Part shown: positions 1 through 7,643 of the stretch, one piece after another | Numbering within the stretch: position 1 is the stretch's first letter | Layout: every line of letters starts with the position of its first letter | From: an uncultured Lysobacteraceae bacterium | GTDB lineage: Bacteria; Pseudomonadota; Gammaproteobacteria; Xanthomonadales; Rhodanobacteraceae | Reading direction: 5' to 3' | Length of the DNA: 11,946 bases | Assembly (NCBI GenBank): GCA_946480705.1 | Contig: CAMLLF010000041.1 | Coordinates: 1-11,946, forward strand | The notes under the pieces: generated by a model | Database searches by the model: none | What the model was told of the DNA's origin: nothing | Seen by the model: the letters and a program-made list of their open reading frames with translations, nothing else | Program-made: the position numbers and the translations under genes

Positions 1-2256
1 GCCGCTGCGCACGCGCCAGTAATAGCGCGTGCTCGAGTTCAGCGCCGGCGTGACGGTCGCGCTGGTGCCGCCGCCTGCGACGGTCTGCGTGAAGACGATG
101 CTCGTGAACCCGGCGTCGGTCGCGACTTCGACGACGTAGTCCTTGGCCTGCGTCGAAGCCGACCAGCTCAGCACCGGCGTGAACGCGACGCCGACGGCGT
201 TGTCGGCCGGCGAGGTCAACGCGGGCACGCTCGGCGTCGCCGTGGCGACGGTCACGTTGAGGTTGGCCGTCTTGGTCGTCGCACCGCTCGTGCCGCTGAG
301 ACCGATCGTCTGCAGGCCGGGCGCCGCGGTGTTGGCGACGCTCATCGCCACCGTGCTCGAACCCGGCGGCGTGACCGTCGTCGGCGTGAAGCCGCCGCTG
401 AAGCCGGTCGGCAGCGCATTCGCGAAGGCGAGATTGACCGGCGTGACGAAGCCGCTGACCGAGCCGACGTTGACCGTGACCGGCGTCAGATTGGCCGTGC
501 CCGCCGCCGTACAGACTTCCTGCGACAGGTTCGTACCGTTGACGGTGAAGGTCGGCGTGCCGCAGGCGTCGAACTTGAACGAACCGATGCGCGTGCCCTT
601 GCTCGTCGAGGGCATGTATTCGCCGGTGAACCAGAAGGTACAGCCGTCGACCGGGTCGACGCCCATCTGGAAGTAGTCACCCCAGCGCTCGTTGCCGTGA
701 TTGCCGGAGCCGGCGATCAGCGTGGTTTCCGGCGTTGTCATCGTGCCGAGCGGATCGCTCGACAGGCGGCCGACGTAGCCCAGCGCCGGGAACAGCGCCG
801 GCGACTGGCGCACCATCGAATAGGCCATCGCGATGTTGCCCGAGGAATCCATCGAGATGCCGGCCATCCAGCGGTCGATGCCATCGTGCGGTGACGCGGC
901 GCCGGCCCAGGTGCCTTCCTGGTACAGCGTCCACGGATTCGCGATGCCGCCGACGCGGCGCAGTTCGAACCAGCGGATGCCGCCGGTGTCGTTGCCGTCG
1001 ATGTCGGTGACGAGATTGCCGATCAGCGATTCATAGCTGCCGAAGTTGCGGTAGGCGAGACGATTCATGACCGGCTCTCGCAGCGGGTCGAGCTTCTGGC
1101 CGCTCGGCTGCGGGAACGCGTTGAACGCGGTCAGGCCGTTGAGGTTCGAGCTGAACTCGGCGATCGGAATGTTGACCGGGCCGCTCAGCACGGTGTTGGC
1201 CGGCGTCGTGAAGTCGACCGCGAGCTGGTACACCTCGAGGAAGTCCTGCGTCGGGTTGTTCGAGCCCGAGTTGTGCGACTCGTCGTCGCGGTGACGCATG
1301 AAGATGCCGCGCGCGCCGGCCGGCGGCGCGTCGATGCCGTCATGGTCGGCCGGCGTCGTCATCTGGAAGCCGAAGCCCGCGAGATTCGGAATCGTGACGC
1401 GCTGGAACGTCGCCGGCTGACCGGCGAGCATCTTCGTGCGGTCCATCGCGTAGACCGGACGCGCGCCGCTCGTGCCGGACTCGTTCGCGCCGACGTAGTA
1501 CGCATCGCCCCAGACGCCGTACTTCGGATAGTCCGGGAACGCCGGCATGGTAAAGGTGTACTTGTACCAGGTTACCGTCGGCGCCTCGAGGTTGTCGGTG
1601 TCGCTGACGTAGACGCAGAGCGAACGGCCCGACTGGGTCGAGAACTCGGTCAGCACCCAGCGGCTGGCCAGTTCGTCGAACAGCACGATCGGATCGCCGA
1701 GGCCGGACGCGCAGGCGCCGGTGCCGCCGAGCGAGACCATCGAGAAGCTGCGCACGAAGCTGCCGTCGGACTTGCGGTAGATGCGAACTTCGCTGCCGCC
1801 GCTGCCGTTGACGGACTGCACGAAATGCGTGGTGCCGACGTCACCGGTCGGATCGGGCGGCGAGGCCTGCGAGGTGCTGCCGGCGACGTTGATGATCGGG
1901 GTCGTGAACGTGCCGCCGCCGCGCGTGGGTTCGGTGAACTGCAGCGGTACCAGCGGATCGTTCAGGTCGACCGGATTGACCGGGGTCGGCGCTTCGTTCG
2001 GCTTGTATTCCCAGTGCTGGCGCGGAATCTCGACGAGCGAATCGCCGGGACGCCAGTCGCGCACGGGCGGCAGGTCGGCCATGTTGACGCGGACGATATC
2101 GGGAACGGACACGCCGAGTGCTTCGGCGCCGCGGACGTAGCGGATGCCTTGGGCATCGACGCCGATTTCCGGCTTGTAATCGGACTTCTGCGCCAGTGCG
2201 GCGCCGGACAGCGCGAGCGCAAGCGCGCAGCAGAGACTGTTGCGTAGCAATTTCAC
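1..2256 (-). CDS. Secreted beta-propeller-like protein with C-terminal Fn3 domain (3' end outside window)
   Basis: 752 residues are visible and the frame stays open to the window edge, so the C-terminus is missing. The start is GTG at 2256, chosen because GGAGG lies six bases upstream and a signal peptide follows at once: basic MKLLR, a hydrophobic stretch, and ALA|Q cleavage after about residue 22. Residues 130-550 carry a pattern I associate with secreted sialidase-like propeller proteins: DPTGDVG (135-141), DPIVLFDE (188-195), PDYPKYGVWGDAYY (241-254), and RWGDYFQM plus CTFWF near 524-543. No HExxH or serine hydrolase motif is visible, so no enzymatic activity is claimed. Residues about 565-660 form a Ser/Thr/Pro/Gly-rich beta-sandwich-like linker. 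A fibronectin type III domain begins near 674 (SPADN, LSW, YYWRVRSG) and is still running at the edge. Probably exported by Sec to the cell surface or medium; function unknown. Confidence 0.85.
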   Translation of the reverse strand, partial: MKLLRNSLCCALALALSGAALAQKSDYKPEIGVDAQGIRYVRGAEALGVSVPDIVRVNMADLPPVRDWRPGDSLVEIPRQHWEYKPNEAPTPVNPVDLNDPLVPLQFTEPTRGGGTFTTPIINVAGSTSQASPPDPTGDVGTTHFVQSVNGSGGSEVRIYRKSDGSFVRSFSMVSLGGTGACASGLGDPIVLFDELASRWVLTEFSTQSGRSLCVYVSDTDNLEAPTVTWYKYTFTMPAFPDYPKYGVWGDAYYVGANESGTSGARPVYAMDRTKMLAGQPATFQRVTIPNLAGFGFQMTTPADHDGIDAPPAGARGIFMRHRDDESHNSGSNNPTQDFLEVYQLAVDFTTPANTVLSGPVNIPIAEFSSNLNGLTAFNAFPQPSGQKLDPLREPVMNRLAYRNFGSYESLIGNLVTDIDGNDTGGIRWFELRRVGGIANPWTLYQEGTWAGAASPHDGIDRWMAGISMDSSGNIAMAYSMVRQSPALFPALGYVGRLSSDPLGTMTTPETTLIAGSGNHGNERWGDYFQMGVDPVDGCTFWFTGEYMPSTSKGTRIGSFKFDACGTPTFTVNGTNLSQEVCTAAGTANLTPVTVNVGSVSGFVTPVNLAFANALPTGFSGGFTPTTVTPPGSSTVAMSVANTAAPGLQTIGLSGTSGATTKTANLNVTVATATPSVPALTSPADNAVGVAFTPVLSWSASTQAKDYVVEVATDAGFTSIVFTQTVAGGGTSATVTPALNSSTRYYWRVRSG

Positions 2257-2464
2257 AAGGAACCTCCCGACACTCGAAGAAGAGCGTGCAGCGTCTGCGC
2301 GGCATGCCCGCCTGACCAAACCCCAGTCTGGTGCGCACGGTTGATGACTCCCGCTACCGTGCGACCGAGTTCGATTCATACCACAGACTGAATCCGTAAT
2401 AACAGTGGCGCATACGCTTGTAGGCGGTCGCTATATCCGCCTTAACGTCGGCGTCACGAACCGA
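2257..2464 (-). promoter_or_regulatory. Leader and probable promoter region of the secreted Fn3 protein gene
   Basis: This 208-base gap separates two minus-strand genes. It is less GC-rich than its surroundings around 2375-2445. On the minus strand a TATGAA box (2375-2380) lies below an AT-rich stretch near 2391-2404 that gives only a poor -35 match. The leader to the GTG would be about 115 bases. The only firm element is the GGAGG Shine-Dalgarno at about 2263-2267. I see no riboswitch or operator that I can name. Confidence 0.25.
2422..2442 (-). terminator. Possible terminator hairpin after the lipoprotein gene
   Basis: AGGCGG (2422-2427) and CCGCCT (2437-2442) form a perfect six-base-pair stem around a nine-base AT-rich loop, 22 bases after the stop codon of the lipoprotein gene. 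The minus-strand tail lacks a clear U tract, so this may only stabilise the transcript end. Confidence 0.3.
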
Positions 2465-3304
2465 TCAGCGCTGCGGGGCGATCTCGACCGGGATCAGGTA
2501 CACGTCACCGGTTTCGCTGGCGACGTCGATGTGCTGGCTCGCACCGCCGCGGCGCAGCTGACCGTGCCGCCGCTCGCCGCCGGCCTCGCGCAGGTCGAGC
2601 GGGACATTGCCGGCGATAGTGCCGGCAGTCTCGACATCGAGGGCGATCTCGCCGTACAGGGGTACCTCCAGGAGGATGTTCCCCGTGCGGGAGCGGACCT
2701 TCAGTGGCTTCTTCCATTTGGCCTGGGTCGGAAACACGCGCAGCTCGCCGCTGTCGGTCGACGCATCGATCGAGCCGCCGCCGGCGACCGCAAGGCGCCC
2801 GTCGCGAGTGCGCGCGACGACTTCGTTGTTCACCCGACGCACTTGCACGTCGCCGTAAGTCGTCGTGACTTCGAGATCGGGACCGGACGGCACGAACATG
2901 CCGAGGTCGACGCGCCCCTTGCGGTAACCGTTGACGAGCTTGTCGGTGCCGTGACGCTTGTCGGAGGCGTAGCTGACCTCGACGACGGCGGTGTCGCCGT
3001 CGACGCGCATCTGGATGTCCGGTTTTTCCGGCGTCGCGCCAATCAGCTGCACGACCTCATAGGCGCCCAGCGTTCGATTGTCGATCGGCTTCACGCTGAC
3101 ACTGCCGTGCGGGTTGTGGATGCGTACGCGCTTCACGGTGTCGGGAAGCTGCAGGTCGCGCTTGAGACGCTCGATCGAATGCGGCGGCGGTTCCGCTGTC
3201 GTCTCTGTCGCGTCCCGGCGCGGAGGTGCACTGCTGCAGGCACTGAGACCTGCAACGGCGACGAGACCAAACAAGAGGACGGAGGTGAGCTTGACGCTTT
3301 GCAT
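2465..3304 (-). CDS. DUF4097-like outer-membrane lipoprotein
   Basis: 279 residues. The start at 3304 places a lipoprotein signal directly at the N-terminus: MQSVK, a hydrophobic core, then lipobox LSAC with Cys23 as the lipidated residue. Ser at +2 predicts sorting to the outer membrane. After a Pro/Thr-rich spacer (24-42), residues about 58-275 are made of short beta repeats with Gly-Asp, Asp-Gly or Thr-Gly turns ([42 protein letters not shown]). That is the style of DUF4097/DUF2807 right-handed beta-helix proteins. Such proteins are often linked to anti-sigma or envelope functions, but none is next to this one, so the role is unknown. No catalytic motif is seen. The ribosome-binding site is weak (GACGAG upstream). 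The frame remains open upstream of 3304, but that part runs antisense to fbp and would destroy the signal peptide. Confidence 0.82.
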   Translation of the reverse strand: MQSVKLTSVLLFGLVAVAGLSACSSAPPRRDATETTAEPPPHSIERLKRDLQLPDTVKRVRIHNPHGSVSVKPIDNRTLGAYEVVQLIGATPEKPDIQMRVDGDTAVVEVSYASDKRHGTDKLVNGYRKGRVDLGMFVPSGPDLEVTTTYGDVQVRRVNNEVVARTRDGRLAVAGGGSIDASTDSGELRVFPTQAKWKKPLKVRSRTGNILLEVPLYGEIALDVETAGTIAGNVPLDLREAGGERRHGQLRRGGASQHIDVASETGDVYLIPVEIAPQR

Positions 3305-3336
3305 GAGGCGATCTCGTCTTCGAGGCTTAGCCGCTG

Positions 3337-3365
3337 ACCATACCATCGAAGGGAGAGGCTGCCGA
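3337..3365 (-). promoter_or_regulatory. Candidate sigma-70 promoter for the lipoprotein gene
   Basis: On the minus strand TCGGCA (3360-3365, four of six matches to TTGACA) is followed after 17 bases by TATGGT (3337-3342, four of six matches to TATAAT). This is about 33 bases upstream of the ATG at 3304, inside the divergent gap with fbp. Box matches only; no other support. Confidence 0.3.
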
Positions 3366-3383
3366 CCCCGGTCCGCGCGCGCG

Positions 3384-3413
3384 TGGACGCCGCGGCATCC
3401 GAGCCGCGACAAT
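3384..3413 (+). promoter_or_regulatory. Candidate sigma-70 promoter for fbp
   Basis: TGGACG (3384-3389) and GACAAT (3408-3413) are spaced by 18 bases and match the consensus boxes at four of six positions each. The -10 box ends 27 bases before the fbp ATG. The fbp leader has no clear Shine-Dalgarno, which would fit a short or weakly structured leader. Confidence 0.3.
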
Positions 3414-3440
3414 CGGCGTTTCCCTGCCGCCGCGCCAGCC

Positions 3441-4466
<1,026 letters not shown>

Positions 4467-4474
4467 GCGCGACG

Positions 4475-4500
4475 CGGGGCCGGCCGCCGCGCCGGCCTCG
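4475..4500 (+). terminator. GC-rich hairpin after fbp
   Basis: CGGGGCCGGC (4475-4484) pairs with GCCGGCCTCG (4491-4500): ten base pairs including one G-U, with a six-base loop. It lies nine bases after the fbp stop. There is no U tract behind it, so it is either a weak or factor-assisted terminator or a 3'-end stabiliser. Confidence 0.45.
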
Positions 4501-4522
4501 CAACTCGGCAGGAAATGCCGGC

Positions 4523-4528
4523 TAGAAT
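4523..4528 (+). promoter_or_regulatory. TAGAAT -10 box ahead of the SPFH gene
   Basis: TAGAAT differs from TATAAT at one position and sits 28 bases before the SPFH start codon, after the hairpin that follows fbp. No good -35 is found at 16-19 bases upstream. Its position suggests that the SPFH/zinc-ribbon genes can be transcribed independently of fbp. Confidence 0.4.
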
Positions 4529-4556
4529 CGGGCCTCCCCGTCCGCCGGAGCGCGCC

Positions 4557-5603
4557 ATGAGCATCCTCGATTTCATCAAGAGCGAACTGCTGGAGATCAT
4601 CGAGTGGACCGATGATTCGCGCGACACCCTGTCGTACCGCTTTCCCGACGACGACAAGGAAATCAAGAACGGCGCGCAGCTCATCGTGCGCGAATCGCAG
4701 ATGGTGCAGTTCGTCGCCGCGGGCAAATACGCCGACGCGTTCGGCCCGGGCAAGCACACGCTGACCACCGAGAACATCCCGGTACTGTCGACGATCCTCG
4801 GCTGGAAATACGGCTTCAATTCGCCGTTCAAGTGCGACGTCTATTTCGTCAACACGCGGCTGTTCACCGGCAACAAGTGGGGCACGTCCAACCCGGTCAT
4901 GATGCGCGACCGCGACTTCGGCGTCGTCCGCCTGCGCGCGTTCGGCACCTACGATTTCCGCATCGTCGATGTGCCGAAGTTCCTCAAGGAAGTCGCCGGC
5001 ACCGACCAGAACTTCCGTCTCGACGAGTTCGCCGACACGATGCGTTCCCGCCTCGTCAGCGTGTTCACCGAGGCGCTGGCTACCGCACAGGTGCCGGCGC
5101 TCGACGTCGCGTCGCGCTATTCGGAACTCGGCGAGGCGCTGCTGCCGATCATCAATCCGGCGATGACCGGCAAATACGGCCTCGAGATCACGAGCTTCGT
5201 GCTGGAGAACGTGTCCGTACCGCCGGAAGTCGAGCAGGCCATCGACAAGCGTTCGAGCATGGGCGTCATCGGCAATCTCAACGACTACGTGAAATACCAG
5301 ATGGGTGTCGGCATGGGCCAGGGCGGCGAGGGCGCAGCCGCGGCCGCCGCGCCGGCGCAGATGGCGATCGGCTTCGGCATGGCGCAGGAGCTCATGAAAG
5401 GAATGCAGGGCCCGGGCGCGTCCGCCGCGGCGCCGGCGGCCTCGGGCATCGACGTGCTCACGCCGGAACAGGCGGCGCAGGCACTCGGCGTGTCGGTCGA
5501 AGACGTCATGGCCTCGATCACGGCGGGTGAGTTGAAGGCCCGCAAGATCGGCAATGCGTATCGCATCGCGCGCGCCGCGCTCGAAGAATTCCTGCGCGGC
5601 TGA
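4557..5603 (+). CDS. SPFH/Band-7 domain protein (YdjI-like) with C-terminal excisionase-type HTH
   Basis: 348 residues. ATG 4557 is chosen because GGAG lies six bases upstream and the family N-terminus (MSILDFIKSELLEIIEW) follows; a longer start 14 codons upstream adds a non-family tail. Residues about 1-245 resemble the YdjI-type SPFH domain: GAQLIVRESQMVQFV (39-53), GPGKHTL (64-70), GTYDFRIVD (130-138). They end in the assembly-helix region VPPEVEQAIDKRSS (221-234). Unlike classic stomatins there is no N-terminal membrane helix. An Ala/Gly-rich low-complexity linker covers 250-297. The last 50 residues read as a MerR/excisionase-like helix-turn-helix: LTPEQAAQALGVS (301-313), then GELKARKIGNAYRI (324-337). 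YdjI relatives usually end in a zinc ribbon instead. The next gene, 43 bases on, is the YdjG-like zinc-ribbon partner. Likely role: membrane-stress scaffold; the target of the HTH (DNA or protein) is unknown. Confidence 0.85.
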   Translation: MSILDFIKSELLEIIEWTDDSRDTLSYRFPDDDKEIKNGAQLIVRESQMVQFVAAGKYADAFGPGKHTLTTENIPVLSTILGWKYGFNSPFKCDVYFVNTRLFTGNKWGTSNPVMMRDRDFGVVRLRAFGTYDFRIVDVPKFLKEVAGTDQNFRLDEFADTMRSRLVSVFTEALATAQVPALDVASRYSELGEALLPIINPAMTGKYGLEITSFVLENVSVPPEVEQAIDKRSSMGVIGNLNDYVKYQMGVGMGQGGEGAAAAAAPAQMAIGFGMAQELMKGMQGPGASAAAPAASGIDVLTPEQAAQALGVSVEDVMASITAGELKARKIGNAYRIARAALEEFLRG

Positions 5604-5646
5604 TCGCGACGCTGTCGGCTCTTTCACTTCCGATTTCCGGATACGC

Positions 5647-6750
5647 ATGAGCAACGCGACCGTCGCCAAGCACCCCTGCCCGGAATGCGGTGGCGACTTG
5701 CAGTGGAATGCGGCGAAGCAGGCGCTGGTCTGCCCGTACTGCGGCACGACCGTCGCGTGGACGCCGGCGCAGGCGGCCGATCCGGGAACGGCCGTCATCG
5801 AGCAGGATCTCGAGACCGCGTTGCGCAATCCCGCGGTCAATCGCGACTGGGGCGCTCAGCGGCGCGAGGTGCAGTGCCAGAGCTGTCATGCGATCTCGGT
5901 GTTCGTCGACGGCCGCGTCGCGCAGCGTTGCGACTTCTGCGGCTCGCCCTCGATCATCGCGCACGAATCGCAGAAGGACGCCATCACGCCGCAAAGCCTG
6001 CTGCCGTTCAAGATCAGCGACGGCCAGGTGCGCGACCTGATCCGGCGCTGGTACGGCACGCGCTGGTTCGCGCCCGACAAGCTCAAGCGTGCCGCGCTGA
6101 CCGACACGCTCCACGGCATCTATCTGCCGTACTGGACTTTCGACGCGCACGTCGACGCGCGCTGGACGGCCGACGCCGGCTACTACTATTACGAGACCGA
6201 GACCTATCGCGACGCGCAGGGCAACACGCAGCGGCGGCAGGTGCGGCACGTGCGCTGGGAACCCGCCGCGGGCGAGCTCGCGCACTTCTTCGACGACGAA
6301 CTCGTGCCCGGCACGGCCGGCGTGCAGCCGGACCTGCTCGCCGGCATCGAACCGTTTCCGACGACGACCGATCTCAAGGCCTATTCGCCGGAATTCGTGC
6401 GCGGCTGGACGGTCGAGCGCTATCAGGTCGATCTGCGCAAGGCGTCGGAGTTGAACCTCGCCGACATGCAGGACCAGGTCCGCGCGCTCTGCAGCGCCGA
6501 GGTGCCTGGCGACACGCAGCGCAACCTCGAGGTCGACGCGCGCTATCAGGGCCGCACGTTCAAGCACGTGCTGATGCCGGTCTGGCTCGTCAGCTACACC
6601 TACGGCTCGCGGCGCTTCCAGATCGTCGCGAACGGCTATACCGGCACGATCGCCGGCAAGCATCCGTATAGCTGGGTCAAGATCTTCTTCGCCGTACTGG
6701 CCGCACTGATCGTCGCGGGCGTGTTCTTCTATCTGATCGAATCGCAATAA
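5647..6750 (+). CDS. Double zinc-ribbon protein with C-terminal membrane anchor (YdjG-like, TFIIB-type zinc ribbon)
   Basis: 367 residues. Two treble-cysteine zinc ribbons are visible at the N-terminus: C11-C14 with C29-C32, and C77-C80 with C95-C98. The middle has the family signatures YLPYWTFDAHV (159-169) and KHVLMPVWLVSYTYG (306-320). One hydrophobic helix at about 346-364, after PYSWVKI, anchors the C-terminus in the inner membrane and leaves the ribbons cytosolic. Proteins of this layout are annotated TFIIB-type zinc ribbon-containing, and YdjG of Bacillus subtilis works with the SPFH protein YdjI in recruiting PspA. Here the SPFH gene lies 43 bases upstream, so a membrane complex of the two products is the natural inference. 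ATG 5647 is used because PCPECGG follows directly; the frame is open further upstream but overlaps the SPFH gene. The ribosome-binding site is weak. No PspA or YdjH relative is in the window. Confidence 0.88.
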   Translation: MSNATVAKHPCPECGGDLQWNAAKQALVCPYCGTTVAWTPAQAADPGTAVIEQDLETALRNPAVNRDWGAQRREVQCQSCHAISVFVDGRVAQRCDFCGSPSIIAHESQKDAITPQSLLPFKISDGQVRDLIRRWYGTRWFAPDKLKRAALTDTLHGIYLPYWTFDAHVDARWTADAGYYYYETETYRDAQGNTQRRQVRHVRWEPAAGELAHFFDDELVPGTAGVQPDLLAGIEPFPTTTDLKAYSPEFVRGWTVERYQVDLRKASELNLADMQDQVRALCSAEVPGDTQRNLEVDARYQGRTFKHVLMPVWLVSYTYGSRRFQIVANGYTGTIAGKHPYSWVKIFFAVLAALIVAGVFFYLIESQ

Positions 6751-6761
6751 GCGCACGGCAT

Positions 6762-6794
6762 GCCGGCCGCGGGCGCGCTTGCGCGCGCGCCGGC
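6762..6794 (+). terminator. GC-only nested hairpin after the zinc-ribbon gene
   Basis: GCCGGC occurs at 6762-6767 and 6789-6794 and is self-complementary as a stem. Inside it GCGCGC (6773-6778) and GCGCGC (6781-6786) form a second stem around TT. The hairpin starts 12 bases after the zinc-ribbon stop and has no U tract, so its role as terminator is uncertain. The alternating GC run could also adopt Z-form DNA. Confidence 0.35.
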
Positions 6795-6837
6795 CCGCAT
6801 CGATCATCGCGGATCTGTTCCCGCGACGGCGCCCGCC

Positions 6838-7557
6838 ATGCAGCAACCGGATTTCATCGAGGTCTACGACGACGCACTCGACCGCGAGACCTGCGTCGCG
6901 TTGATCCGCCGCTTCGAAGCCAGCGGCAAGGCCGTGCGCGGCCAGACCGGCGGCGGCGTCGACACGACGCTGAAGGACAGCTGGGACATCTGCATCAGCG
7001 ATCACGCCGAGTGGAACGATGTGACGGTGCGCTTCAACCAGGCCGTCATGGCCGGTTTCAAGGACTACCTGCGCCAGTTCGCGCATGCCGCGCTCGCGCC
7101 GTTGCAGCTCAAGGTGCCCGATCCCGCTACCGGACAGCACAAGCCGCTGGACGCGAAAGCCGTGGCCGAACTCGACGACCGCACGCTGACCGCGATCGTC
7201 ATGAAGGTGTTTCGCCCGGGCACGATCAACATCCAGAAATACATCGCCGACCAGGGCGGTTATCCCTACTGGCACTGCGAGCTGTATCCGAAGCTCGCCG
7301 ACAACGCCGAGACGCTGCACCGCGTCGTGCTCTGGACGATCTACCTCAACGACGAATTCGCCGAAGGCGAGACCGAGTTCTATTACCAGCAGCGCAAGAT
7401 CGCGCCGAAGACCGGCTCGCTGCTGATCGCCCCGACCGCCTTCACCCACACGCATCGCGGCAACATGCCCAAAGGCGGCAACAAGTACATCGCCACGAGC
7501 TGGATCCTGTTCAACCGGTCGGAAGTGCTGTTCGGGCAGCCGGCGGGAAAGAAGTAA
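6838..7557 (+). CDS. 2OG-Fe(II) oxygenase
   Basis: 239 residues, a single cupin-fold dioxygenase using 2-oxoglutarate, O2 and Fe(II), probably as a hydroxylase of unknown substrate. The iron site is H146-x-E148 in YWHCELYP, with the distal His in FTHTHRG (H204 or H206). K216 in GGNKYIATSW is the likely 2-oxoglutarate carboxylate ligand. The core strands LWTIYLND (165-172) and ETEFYYQ (178-184) complete the jellyroll pattern. The HxE form with a THTHRG...KYI.T.W tail resembles, as I recall it, a group of oxygenases common in marine bacteria and phages rather than the HxD prolyl-4-hydroxylase type. ATG 6838 starts the family-like MQQPDFIEVYDDAL; an upstream ATG at 6760 overlaps the GC hairpin and adds an Ala/Arg-rich tail. 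No clear Shine-Dalgarno is seen. It follows the zinc-ribbon gene by 87 bases and converges with the delta-60 gene. Confidence 0.88.
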   Translation: MQQPDFIEVYDDALDRETCVALIRRFEASGKAVRGQTGGGVDTTLKDSWDICISDHAEWNDVTVRFNQAVMAGFKDYLRQFAHAALAPLQLKVPDPATGQHKPLDAKAVAELDDRTLTAIVMKVFRPGTINIQKYIADQGGYPYWHCELYPKLADNAETLHRVVLWTIYLNDEFAEGETEFYYQQRKIAPKTGSLLIAPTAFTHTHRGNMPKGGNKYIATSWILFNRSEVLFGQPAGKK

Positions 7558-7568
7558 AAGAGTTTAGT

Positions 7569-7627
7569 AGGTAGCAACCAGAGGAGCGCGCGGACGTCCT
7601 CTAGCCACTACCTGCTCCCCTCTGGTT
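7569..7627. terminator. Hairpin-rich bidirectional terminator between convergent genes
   Basis: The 86-base gap between the stops at 7557 and 7644 holds competing inverted repeats. AACCAGAGG (7576-7584) pairs with CCTCTGGTT (7619-7627). Alternatively AGGTAG (7569-7574) pairs with CTACCT (7608-7613) enclosing AGAGGA (7580-7585) with TCCTCT (7597-7602). On the plus strand the first stem is followed by a T-rich tract (7626-7642); on the minus strand by a weaker one ending in CTTTT at 7558-7563. This fits a terminator serving both genes. Confidence 0.6.
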
Positions 7628-7643
7628 TCTGGTTTCTTGCTTC

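Noticed and set aside
1273..2247. 324-codon plus-strand frame opposite the secreted Fn3 protein
   Set aside because: The minus-strand frame has a signal peptide, conserved blocks and an Fn3 domain; the plus-strand product is Arg/Ala/Val-rich with no domain.
2405..3337. 310-codon plus-strand frame opposite the lipoprotein gene
   Set aside because: Antisense to a lipoprotein with a clean lipobox and repeat structure; no homology pattern is visible in the plus-strand product.
3078..3440. N-terminal extension of FBPase upstream of 3441
   Set aside because: It would overlap the lipoprotein gene, adds about 120 residues absent from the family, and contains no domain.
6773..6792. GC dinucleotide run as a microsatellite or phase-variation tract
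   Set aside because: The alternation is broken by TT and the tract is short and intergenic; no start codon or reading frame depends on its length.
5518..7455. 645-codon open frame on the minus strand across the zinc-ribbon and oxygenase genes
   Set aside because: Antisense shadow of genes with clear motifs; its product shows no recognisable domain or sensible composition.
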